A DNA stretch of 64,000 bases, taken from Streptomyces cathayae (GTDB taxonomy: Bacteria > Actinomycetota > Actinomycetes > Streptomycetales > Streptomycetaceae). The translations under genes and the position numbers were made by a program. A model generated the notes under the pieces. It did not search any database, was not told where the DNA came from, and was given only the letters and a program-made list of their open reading frames with translations. The stretch spans positions 4,588,001-4,652,000 of the forward strand of contig NZ_CP121682.1 of assembly GCF_029760955.1 (NCBI RefSeq), in the 5' to 3' direction. Each line of letters opens with the position of its first letter. Position 1 is the first letter of the stretch. Below are positions 7,653-14,975 of the stretch, in pieces.

Positions 7653-8129
7653 CTACAGCGGCTTCGCGTAGCAGAGGCTGCTGTCATGGAAGCGGTAGTA
7701 GCCGAACTTCTCGCAGGGCTCGTAGCCGCTGGAGGTGTAGAGGGCGACGGCCTCCGGCTGCTGGGTGCCGGTCTCCAGGACCATGCGGAGGCGGCCGGCC
7801 GCGCGGGCGTCCTCCTCCAGAGCGGCCAGAATGCGGCGGGCCAGGCCCCGGCCGCGCATCCCCTCGGCCACGTACATCCGCTTCAGCTCGGCGTCCCCGT
7901 CGCGGTTGCCCTCGCCGTTGGTGTTCTGGACGCGCCAGCCGCCGGAGGCGACGGGGGTGTCGTTCTCGTCGTAGGCGAGCAGGTAGACGCCGTTCGGCGG
8001 GCGGAAGTCCGCGGGGTCCATGGGGGTGGCGTCACCGCCGTCGCCGTAGCGGACGTGGTACTCGGCCTGGACCTCGTCGTTCAGCTTGACGGCGTCGGGG
8101 TGGTCGTAGGAGACGCGGCGGATATTCAT
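7653..8129 (-). CDS. GNAT family N-acetyltransferase
   Basis: A 158-residue single-domain GNAT. AELKRMYVAEGMRGRGLARRILAALEEDARAAG is the acetyl-CoA binding motif A with the R/Q-x-x-G-x-G/A loop. LRMVLETGTQQPEAVALYTSSGYEPCEKFGYYRF forms motif B. Substrate unknown. TACCTT lies 7 nt before the ATG on the reverse strand and no ribosome site is present, so leaderless transcription is likely. It is divergent from the exonuclease gene with a 90-bp gap. Confidence 0.92.
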   Translation of the reverse strand: MNIRRVSYDHPDAVKLNDEVQAEYHVRYGDGGDATPMDPADFRPPNGVYLLAYDENDTPVASGGWRVQNTNGEGNRDGDAELKRMYVAEGMRGRGLARRILAALEEDARAAGRLRMVLETGTQQPEAVALYTSSGYEPCEKFGYYRFHDSSLCYAKPL

Positions 8130-8219
8130 GCGAAGTAAGGTATATCAATCCGGGTGAGGTGAGGGTCCGTTTTCCGGGCCCGGAACGGGACCCGTCCAGT
8201 GTGCCGGTATCGTGCCCTG

Positions 8220-9029
8220 ATGTTCACTGTGACCTCCGTCAACGTCAACGGACTGCGTGCCGCCGCGAAGAAGGGCTTCGTGGAGTGGCTGGAGCGGACC
8301 TCCGCCGATGTGGTGTGTCTGCAGGAGGTGCGCGCGGAGCCGCAGCAGCTGCCCGAGCACGTCCGGGAGCCCGAGGGGTGGCACGTGGTGCACGCGCCCG
8401 CCGCGGCGAAGGGGCGCGCGGGGGTCTCGCTGTACACGCGGCGCGCGTCCGATCGCGTCCAGGTCGGCTTCGGGTCGGCCGAGTTCGACGGCAGCGGGCG
8501 GTACGTGGAGGTGGACCTGCCCGGCGTCACCGTCGCCTCGCTCTACCTGCCCTCCGGTGAGGTCGGCACCGAGCGGCAGGACGAGAAGATCCGCTTCATG
8601 GGGGAGTTCCTCGCCTATCTGAAGGGCCTGCGGGAGCGGGCCGCCGCCGACGGCCGGGAGGTCGTGGTGTGCGGGGACTGGAACATCGCGCACCAGCAGG
8701 CCGACCTGAAGAACTGGCGCGGCAACACCAAGAACTCCGGGTTCCTGCCGGAGGAACGGGAGTGGCTCTCCCGCGTCCTCGATCCGGCCGAGGGCGGGTA
8801 CGTGGACGTCGTCCGGGCGCTGCATCCGGGTGTCGACGGGCCGTACTCGTGGTGGTCGTACCGGGGGCGGGCCTTCGACAACGACGCGGGCTGGCGCATC
8901 GACCTCGCCGTGGCCACGCCCGGGCTCGCCGCCCGCGCGGTCGAGGGCCACGTGGAACGCGCGGCCACGCACGCCGAACGCTGGTCGGACCACGCTCCGG
9001 TGACGGTGGTGTTCCGGCCCCGGGACTGA
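8220..9029 (+). CDS. xthA: exodeoxyribonuclease III (AP endonuclease)
   Basis: A 269-residue ExoIII/APE1-type nuclease. Signature blocks are present in order: SVNVNGLRAAAKKGF, DVVCLQEVRAE (metal-binding Glu), SLYLPSGEVGTERQDEKIRFM, VVCGDWNIAHQQADLKN (Asp and Asn), GFLPEEREWL, YSWWSYRGRAFDNDAGWRIDL, and SDHAPVTVVF with the catalytic Asp-His. It cleaves abasic sites in base excision repair and removes 3' blocks. TATCGT 6 nt before the ATG indicates a leaderless mRNA. The 3' end is partly duplicated just downstream. Confidence 0.95.
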   Translation: MFTVTSVNVNGLRAAAKKGFVEWLERTSADVVCLQEVRAEPQQLPEHVREPEGWHVVHAPAAAKGRAGVSLYTRRASDRVQVGFGSAEFDGSGRYVEVDLPGVTVASLYLPSGEVGTERQDEKIRFMGEFLAYLKGLRERAAADGREVVVCGDWNIAHQQADLKNWRGNTKNSGFLPEEREWLSRVLDPAEGGYVDVVRALHPGVDGPYSWWSYRGRAFDNDAGWRIDLAVATPGLAARAVEGHVERAATHAERWSDHAPVTVVFRPRD

Positions 9030-9104
9030 GGCGCCCGCCGCCCGGTGGGGTGGTGTGCCGGTGTTCCGGCCTCGGGGCTGACGCCCGGTGGGGGTGGTGC
9101 GCCG
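9009..9104 (+). repeat. tandem duplication of the xthA 3' end
   Basis: Positions 9009-9060 (GTGTTCCGGCCCCGGGACTG and the next 32 bp, ending GGTGTGCCG) are followed at once by a similar copy at 9061-9104 (GTGTTCCGGCCTCGGGGCTG ... GGTGCGCCG). The copy includes the last codons and stop of xthA and has lost about eight bases. Confidence 0.75.
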
Positions 9105-9180
9105 CGGGTATGCCGCGCGGGCGGAGTGCCACCGGGTCCCGGCCGCTGCCGGGGCCCCGGGCGCCGGCCCGCCGTGGGGG

Positions 9181-10623
9181 TCAGCTTCCGTCGGGGGGTG
9201 GGGGCAGGATGCGGCAGAGGGCGTCGAGCGCCGCTCCGAAGCCGTGGTCGGGAGGGGCGGCGTAGCCGACGACCAGGCCGTCGTGCGCGGGCATGGTGGC
9301 GGCCGGGTGCCGGAAGCCGGCGAGCCCGTCCACGGCGACGCGCTCCCGGGCCGCGGCCCCGGTCACCGACCGCTCGGTGCCGGGTGGCAGGCCCAGCACC
9401 GCGTGCAGCCCGGCGGCGATGCCCGTGAGGGCGATGTGCGGCGCCCGGTGGGCGAGAAGGCCGACGAGACGGTCCCTGCGGTCCCGGTAACGCTGCCGGG
9501 TCCGGCGGATGTGCCGGTCGTAATGGCCCGATTCGATGAAATCGGCGAGCGTCAACTGGTCCGTGACACCGGCCCACGCCTCGCGCTCGCCCTTGACGCG
9601 CAGGACGGGCTCCACCAGGTGGTCCGGCAGGACCATCCACCCCAGCCTCAGCGCGGGGGAGAGGCTCTTGCTGAGCGAGCCCAGGTACACGACACGCTGC
9701 GGATCGAGACCCTGGACGGCACCCACCGGCTCCCGGTCGTAGCGGAACTCCCCGTCGTAGTCGTCCTCCAGCAGCAGGCCCCCGCTCCCGCGTGCCCAGT
9801 CCACCGCGGCGGCCCGCCGCTCGGGGTGGAGCGGCCCTCCCGTCGGGAACTGGTGGGCGGGGGTGAGCAGCGCCGCCCGTACGCCCTTCAGCGCGGACAA
9901 CTCCGCGGTGCGCGCCCCGTGTTCGTCCAATGTCAGAGGTACGGTCCGGACGCGCGCGGCCTGCAGGACCGACCGGTGGAAGGGCAGTCCGTAGGACTCC
10001 ACCGCCAGGGGGCCGCGCAGCACCTTCCCGTCGAAGAGGAGCCGTAGGGCGGGTGCGAAACCGGAGCACACGACGATGGTCTCGGGGCTGGTGCGCACGC
10101 CTCGCGCGCGTGCCAGGTACTCGGCGAGGGCACGTCGCAGCTCGGGCCGGCCCCGGGGGTCACCGGGCCCGAACGCCTCGTGGGGCGCCGCGTTCAGCGC
10201 CCGCCGCGCGGCGGCCAGCCAGGCCGTACGGGGGAAGGACGCGGCGTCCGGCAGGCCTTGCCGCAGGTTGTGGGCGGGCGGCTCCGGCTGTGCCGGCGTC
10301 GGTCGGGGCGCCCGCGGGGGAGTGAGCGGCTTCGCTCTGGGGGCCACCCGTGTCCCCGACCCCTGGCGGGCGACCAGCCAGCCCTCGGCGACGAGTTCGG
10401 CGTAGGCCTCGGCGACGGTGTTGCGGGCCAGACCGAGGTCGGCGGCGAGCGACCGGTAGGGAGGGAGCCGGGTGCCCGGGGCCAGCCGTCCGTCCCCTAT
10501 CGCCTCGCGCAGCGCGCGACCGAGCGCGGCCCGGCGGCCACCGCCTCCGGACATGTCCGGGTTCAGGTCCACGTACAGGTCGCTGCCGACGCGTTCGGCT
10601 GGATTGACCCATGAATCAGCCAC
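9181..10623 (-). CDS. MocR/PdxR-type GntR-aminotransferase regulator
   Basis: A 480-residue fusion of an N-terminal GntR winged helix (GRALREAIGDGRLAPGTRLPPYRSLAADLGLARNTVAEAYAELVAEGWL, about 32-80) and a class I aminotransferase-like domain. The PLP lysine is visible in GSLSKSLSPALRLGW, at residue 319. MocR proteins such as PdxR and GabR sense PLP or amine adducts and usually regulate a divergent gene. The GTG start has TAGGGT 8 nt upstream, so it may be leaderless. The divergent neighbour is a small cupin 166 bp away, the most likely target together with autoregulation. Confidence 0.93.
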   Translation of the reverse strand: MADSWVNPAERVGSDLYVDLNPDMSGGGGRRAALGRALREAIGDGRLAPGTRLPPYRSLAADLGLARNTVAEAYAELVAEGWLVARQGSGTRVAPRAKPLTPPRAPRPTPAQPEPPAHNLRQGLPDAASFPRTAWLAAARRALNAAPHEAFGPGDPRGRPELRRALAEYLARARGVRTSPETIVVCSGFAPALRLLFDGKVLRGPLAVESYGLPFHRSVLQAARVRTVPLTLDEHGARTAELSALKGVRAALLTPAHQFPTGGPLHPERRAAAVDWARGSGGLLLEDDYDGEFRYDREPVGAVQGLDPQRVVYLGSLSKSLSPALRLGWMVLPDHLVEPVLRVKGEREAWAGVTDQLTLADFIESGHYDRHIRRTRQRYRDRRDRLVGLLAHRAPHIALTGIAAGLHAVLGLPPGTERSVTGAAARERVAVDGLAGFRHPAATMPAHDGLVVGYAAPPDHGFGAALDALCRILPPPPDGS

Positions 10624-10789
10624 GGGAATGCACCCTACACAGGGTCTTTCGGGTGCGTAGCGTGGTGGTCATGAGGACGGGGGGACGGAGTGAGGCCGGG
10701 ATCCGGAGACGGCCCGGACATGGCCCGGGGCTACCCGGGCGGACCTGCTCCCCGCAGTTCACCGACCGACCGCAGCCGAGGAGAACCTC

Positions 10790-11281
10790 ATGAACGCGTC
10801 CGCCCGCCCCGTCCTGGTCCGTGCCGGTTCCGCCGAGACGTTGCAGGACGGGGCCACCAGTCTCATCACGCTGCTCGCCGACTCCGACCGGACCCAGGGG
10901 GCGCTGACGGCCAACCGGGCCGGTCTGCGCAAGGGGTCGCCGGGCGCTCCCGCCCACTTCCACACCAAGGCGACCGAGATGTTCTTCGTGCTCGGTGGCA
11001 GCCTGCGGGTACTGCTGGGCGACCGGATCATCACCCTGGAAACCGGCGACTTCGTGACGGTGCCGCCGCGGCTGCCGCACGCTTTCGCTCCGGCCCGGGG
11101 CGAGGAGGCCGACGTGCTGGTCGCCTTCACCCCCGGTATGGACCGCTTCGACTACTACCGTCTGCTGGAGCGGGTCCACCTGGGGGAGGCCACCGTCGAG
11201 GACATCAAGGCCAGTTCCGAGCAGTACGACAACCATTACTACGCCAGCTCCCTCTGGGAGGCAGAGCTGGCCGGCGACTGA
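10790..11281 (+). CDS. cupin-domain protein
   Basis: A 163-residue single cupin. AHFHTKATEMFFVLGGSLRVLLGDR is cupin motif 1 (two His, Glu), and GDFVTVPPRLPHAF is motif 2 with the third His, so a metal site is intact. An extended C-terminal part (FDYYRLLERVHLGEATVEDIKASSEQYDNHYYASSLWEAELAG) is helical. Reaction unknown; similar proteins are quercetin-dioxygenase-like. GAGGAGAA precedes the ATG. Position opposite the MocR gene suggests regulation by it. Convergent with the MerR gene. Confidence 0.85.
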   Translation: MNASARPVLVRAGSAETLQDGATSLITLLADSDRTQGALTANRAGLRKGSPGAPAHFHTKATEMFFVLGGSLRVLLGDRIITLETGDFVTVPPRLPHAFAPARGEEADVLVAFTPGMDRFDYYRLLERVHLGEATVEDIKASSEQYDNHYYASSLWEAELAGD

Positions 11282-11327
11282 CCGGCGACCGGTCGGGGAC
11301 CGACGGCCGGCGGCCGGCCGCCGGCCG

Positions 11328-11993
11328 TCAGTCCCGCTGGTGCAGGCGGCGGTCCATCGCCAGGGAGAGTTCGGCGTCGACCACGCTGCGGGCCAGGGGG
11401 CGCAGGCGGTGGACGGCGTCCTCGGGGGCGTGGCGGAGGATCAGCTCGGCGAAGAGGCCGGCCATGGTCTCGGCGTGGGCGCGGACCTCCCGGCCCGCAC
11501 GCAGCACCTCGGCGAGCGGGATGCCCTCACGGACCAGGGCGGAGGAGACCTCCAGCAGGCGGCGGCTGATGTGGACGATCTCCTCGCCGTCGGTGCCGAG
11601 GTAGCCGAGGTCCATCGCGGCGGCGAGGTTCTCCGGGGTGACCTCGCCGGTGAAATGGTCGGCGAGTTCCTCGGGGGTGAGGCGGACCGGGGTCTCCTCG
11701 GTGGGAGTGTCCATGCCGAGGAGGTCGCCGACGTCGCGGCCGTGGTCGAAGGCCTCGGCGAGTTCCGCTATGCCGTTCAGGGTGTGGCCGCGCTCCAGCA
11801 GGGCCGTGATGGTGCGCAGGCGGGCCAGGTGCCGGTCGTCGTACCAGGCGATGCGGCCCTCGCGGCGGGGCGGCGGGATCAGCTTGCGTTCGCGGTAGAA
11901 CCGCAGCGTGCGCACGGTGATCCCGGCCCGTCGGGCCAGCTCCTCCATGCGGTACTCGCGCCGCTCACCGGATCCTGCGTTCTCCTCTGCCAC
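11328..11993 (-). CDS. MerR family transcriptional regulator
   Basis: A 221-residue MerR protein. The N-terminal HTH reads YRMEELARRAGITVRTLRFYRERKLIPPPRREGRIAWYDDRHLARLRTITALLERGHTLNGIAEL. The C-terminal half is a helical effector region without a cysteine cluster, so a metal sensor is unlikely; an organic ligand is more probable. The GTG start has TAGGCT 6 nt upstream, suggesting a leaderless mRNA. It is divergent from a flavin monooxygenase-SDR operon, the obvious candidate target. Confidence 0.92.
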   Translation of the reverse strand: MAEENAGSGERREYRMEELARRAGITVRTLRFYRERKLIPPPRREGRIAWYDDRHLARLRTITALLERGHTLNGIAELAEAFDHGRDVGDLLGMDTPTEETPVRLTPEELADHFTGEVTPENLAAAMDLGYLGTDGEEIVHISRRLLEVSSALVREGIPLAEVLRAGREVRAHAETMAGLFAELILRHAPEDAVHRLRPLARSVVDAELSLAMDRRLHQRD

Positions 11994-12102
11994 GCCAGCA
12001 GCCTAGGGCCTGCGCGCCGGACGGGCCCCGGGGCGTACCAGCGGTAACTTTCCTTGTGCGCCCCCTACCCATCGGTACGGCCCTGCCCTACTCTCCCCAT
12101 TG

Positions 12103-12120
12103 CGCCAGTGTTCACTGGCG
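12103..12120. promoter_or_regulatory. inverted repeat CGCCAGTG-TT-CACTGGCG
   Basis: Perfect 8-bp arms with a 2-bp spacer lie 38 bp before the monooxygenase ATG and 110 bp from the MerR start. It is a strong operator candidate, though its form is more like a TetR site than the usual MerR box within a long-spacer promoter. Confidence 0.6.
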
Positions 12121-12157
12121 GGGTTTTCGGTGGTGCGCGAGGGCTGGAGGCTTCGGG

Positions 12158-13675
12158 ATGGCCGAGCACGAGCATGTACGGGTCGCGGTGGTGGGGTCCG
12201 GGTTCGGAGGGCTGGGGGCCGCCGTGCGGCTGCGGCGCGAGGGGGTCACCGACTTCGTCGTCCTGGAACGGGCCGGCAGCGTCGGCGGCACCTGGCGGGA
12301 CAACAGCTATCCCGGGTGCGCGTGCGACGTGCCGTCCCACCTGTACTCGTTCTCCTTCGCGCCCCATCCCGACTGGCCGCGCTCCTTCTCGGGGCAGGAG
12401 CACATCCGCGCCTACCTGGAGCACGTCACCGACACCTTCGGCCTGCGCCCGCACCTCCGCTTCGACTCGGAGGTGAAGCGGATGGTGTGGGACACGGAGC
12501 GGCTGTGGTGGGAGATCGAGACCGGCAACGGCACCCTCACCGCCGATGTCGTGGTCTCCGCCACCGGGCCGCTGTCCGAACCCAGGGTCCCCGACATCCC
12601 CGGGCTCGACACCTTCCCCGGCAAGGTCTTCCACTCCGCCCGCTGGGACCACGACCACGACCTGCGCGGCCAGCGGGTCGCCGTGGTCGGCACGGGGGCC
12701 TCGGCGATCCAGATCGTGCCGGCGATCCAGCCGCTCGTCTCCCGGCTCACCCTCTTCCAGCGCACCCCGCCCTGGGTCCTGCCCCGCATGGACCGGGCCA
12801 TCAGCGGCGCCGAACGGGCCCTGCACCGGGCGCTGCCCTTCACCACCCGGCTGCGCCGCGGACTGCTGTGGGGCGTCAGGGAGTTGCAGGTGCAGGCGTT
12901 CACCAAGCATCCGGGCGAGCTCGGTCTCGTCGAGCAGTTGGCCAGGCGCAACATGGCCCGTGCCGTCAAGGATCCGGCCCTGCGGGCCAAGTTGACCCCC
13001 GACTACCGCATCGGATGCAAGCGGATCCTGCTCTCCAGCACGTACTATCCGGCGATCGTCCGGCCCAACGTCGATGTCGTCGCCGGCGGGTTGAGCGAGG
13101 TCCGCGGGTCGACCGTCGTCGCCGCCGACGGAACCGAGGCCGAGGCCGACGTGATCGTGTTCGGCACCGGGTTCCACGTGACCGACATGCCCATCGCCGA
13201 GCGGGTCGTCGGCGCGGAGGGCAGGACCCTCGCCGAGACGTGGACGGGCGGGATGGAGGCCCTGCGCGGCGCCTCGGCCGCCGGGTTCCCCAACTGGATG
13301 ACGCTCATCGGGCCGAACACCGGCCTCGGCAACTCGTCGATGATCCTGATGATCGAGTCCCAGCTGAACTACCTCGCCGACTACCTCCGCCAACTCGACC
13401 TCCTGGGCGGCCGGGTGGCCCTCGACGCCCGCCGGAGCGCCGTCCGCGTCTGGAACCACCGGGTGCAGCAGCGGATGAAGCACACGGTGTGGAACACCGG
13501 TGGCTGCACCAGCTGGTACCTGGACGCGAACGGCCGCAACACCACCGTCTGGCCGGGCACGACCGGTGAGTTCCGGCGCGCGACCCGGCGCGTGGACCTG
13601 TCCGAGTACGCCGTCCTGCGCGCACCCGCGAAGAAGACCACCGCGCCCCACGAGAACACCGAGGTGGCCGCATGA
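12158..13675 (+). CDS. flavin-containing monooxygenase, Baeyer-Villiger type
   Basis: A 505-residue class B flavoprotein monooxygenase. The FAD site is VVGSGFGGLGAAVRLRREG (about 11-29). FPGKVFHSARWDHD matches the BVMO fingerprint FxGxxxHxxxW, with D in place of the usual P. VVGTGASAIQI is the NADPH Rossmann motif. It is expected to insert oxygen next to a ketone or oxidise a heteroatom. The ATG at 12158 has TGGAGG 7-8 nt upstream; the open frame extends further upstream but without conserved sequence. ATGA overlap with the SDR gene suggests an alcohol-to-ketone-to-ester pathway. Confidence 0.92.
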   Translation: MAEHEHVRVAVVGSGFGGLGAAVRLRREGVTDFVVLERAGSVGGTWRDNSYPGCACDVPSHLYSFSFAPHPDWPRSFSGQEHIRAYLEHVTDTFGLRPHLRFDSEVKRMVWDTERLWWEIETGNGTLTADVVVSATGPLSEPRVPDIPGLDTFPGKVFHSARWDHDHDLRGQRVAVVGTGASAIQIVPAIQPLVSRLTLFQRTPPWVLPRMDRAISGAERALHRALPFTTRLRRGLLWGVRELQVQAFTKHPGELGLVEQLARRNMARAVKDPALRAKLTPDYRIGCKRILLSSTYYPAIVRPNVDVVAGGLSEVRGSTVVAADGTEAEADVIVFGTGFHVTDMPIAERVVGAEGRTLAETWTGGMEALRGASAAGFPNWMTLIGPNTGLGNSSMILMIESQLNYLADYLRQLDLLGGRVALDARRSAVRVWNHRVQQRMKHTVWNTGGCTSWYLDANGRNTTVWPGTTGEFRRATRRVDLSEYAVLRAPAKKTTAPHENTEVAA

Positions 13676-14556
13676 GCAGGGGCAGTCTCGAGGGAAAGGT
13701 CGCCGTCGTCACCGGAGCGGCCCGCGGAGTGGGGGAGTTGCTCGCCCGCAGGCTCTCCGCGCGCGGGGCGACGGTGGCACTGGTCGGGCTGGAGCCGGAC
13801 GCGCTCGAACGGGTCGCGGAGCGACTGCACGGCGAGAGCGGTCACTGGCACGCCGACGTCACCGACCACGAGGCGATGGCCCGGGTCGCGGGGGAGGTCG
13901 CGGAACGGTTCGGGCGGGTCGACATCGTGGTCGCCAACGCCGGTGTGGCCAACGGCGGTCCGTTCGCCGACTCCGATCCGGGATCCTGGCGGCGGGTCGT
14001 CGAGGTCAACCTGATCGGATCGGCGGTCACCGCCCGCGCGTTCCTGCCCCTGCTGATCGCGAGCCGCGGCTACCTGCTCCAGATCGCCTCGCTCGCCGCG
14101 ATCACCCCGGCGCCGATGATGACCGCGTACTGCGCCTCCAAGTCCGGTGTGGAGGCGTACGCGCACTGTCTGCGGGCCGAGGTCGGACACCGGGGAGTAC
14201 GGGTCGGCGTCGGCTATCTCTCCTGGACCGACACCGACATGGTGCGCGGGGCCGACCAGGACGAGGTGATGCGGGAACTCAGGCAGCGGCTGCCGTGGCC
14301 GGCGAACAAGACCTATCCGCCGGGGCCCGCGGTGGACCGGATCGTGGCCGGGATCGAGCGGCGCTCGAGCCATGTGTACGGGCAGTGGTGGCTGCGCGGG
14401 ATGCAGGGCGTGCGCGGATACCTGCCCGGCGTGATCGGGACCGTCGGGCAGCGGGAGATGCGGCGGTTCGCGGATCGCCTCACCGGCATGCGCACGGGCC
14501 TGGTCGGAGCCGGCGGCAACGCCGACGAACAGCATCGGACTACGGTGCGTGACTGA
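13672..14556 (+). CDS. short-chain dehydrogenase/reductase
   Basis: A 294-residue classical SDR. TGAARGVGELLARRLSARG is the cofactor loop (TGxxxGxG), DIVVANAGVANGG the NAG motif, LQIASLAAI holds the catalytic serine, and YCASKSGV the Tyr-x-x-x-Lys pair. Its start overlaps the monooxygenase stop by 4 bp, so the two enzymes are co-translated. The C-terminal extension after about residue 225 (RSSHVYGQWWLRGMQGVRGYLPGVIGTVGQREM) resembles membrane-associating tails of SDRs paired with BVMOs. Substrate unknown. Confidence 0.92.
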   Translation: MSRGSLEGKVAVVTGAARGVGELLARRLSARGATVALVGLEPDALERVAERLHGESGHWHADVTDHEAMARVAGEVAERFGRVDIVVANAGVANGGPFADSDPGSWRRVVEVNLIGSAVTARAFLPLLIASRGYLLQIASLAAITPAPMMTAYCASKSGVEAYAHCLRAEVGHRGVRVGVGYLSWTDTDMVRGADQDEVMRELRQRLPWPANKTYPPGPAVDRIVAGIERRSSHVYGQWWLRGMQGVRGYLPGVIGTVGQREMRRFADRLTGMRTGLVGAGGNADEQHRTTVRD

Positions 14557-14632
14557 TCGACATGCGCGGGGTGACTGTCCGTGTGAATCTGGTCGGGCAA
14601 GATCCCCCACACCCCAACGGGAGTGAACCCAC

Positions 14633-14815
14633 ATGGGCATGAAGGACCAGTTCCAGGAGAAGTCCGAGCAGATGCAGCAGCAGGCCAAGCGGAAGGCCGA
14701 CCAGGCCAAGGAGCAGATCCAGAACCGCGGTCGCCGTCGCGAGGAGGACCCGAACAACCCGCAGCGCGGGCGGGAGAAGTCCGAGGAGCGTTACGATCGG
14801 GACCACGACGCCTGA
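14633..14815 (+). CDS. small charged coiled-coil protein, 60 aa
   Basis: A 60-residue highly charged protein: MGMKDQFQEKSEQMQQQA, then KRKADQAKEQIQNRGRRREEDPNNPQ and a basic/acidic tail. The heptad-like pattern predicts an amphipathic helix or coiled coil over residues 3-35. There are no cysteines and no membrane segment. It resembles small Streptomyces proteins of CsbD-like character, but I cannot assign a family. GGGAGTG lies about 9 nt before the ATG. A hairpin follows at 14873. Confidence 0.75.
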   Translation: MGMKDQFQEKSEQMQQQAKRKADQAKEQIQNRGRRREEDPNNPQRGREKSEERYDRDHDA

Positions 14816-14872
14816 CGTCGTGTGCTGCTGAACACCTGCTCGGCACGGCCGGTGAAGGCCGTTTGCTGAAGC

Positions 14873-14907
14873 GGGAAGGGGCGCCTCCGCGGGGGGTGCC
14901 CCTTCCC
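14873..14907. terminator. hairpin terminator
   Basis: Arms GGGAAGGGGC (14873-14882) and GCCCCTTCCC (14898-14907) form a perfect 10-bp stem with a 15-nt loop. It lies between the convergent small gene and tricorn gene. Confidence 0.7.
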
Positions 14908-14975
14908 ATGTCTCCAGGCCCCTCGCACCCCTCGCACCCCTTGTGCCTCCTATGCGCCTTGCGTCCCTGGTCCCT

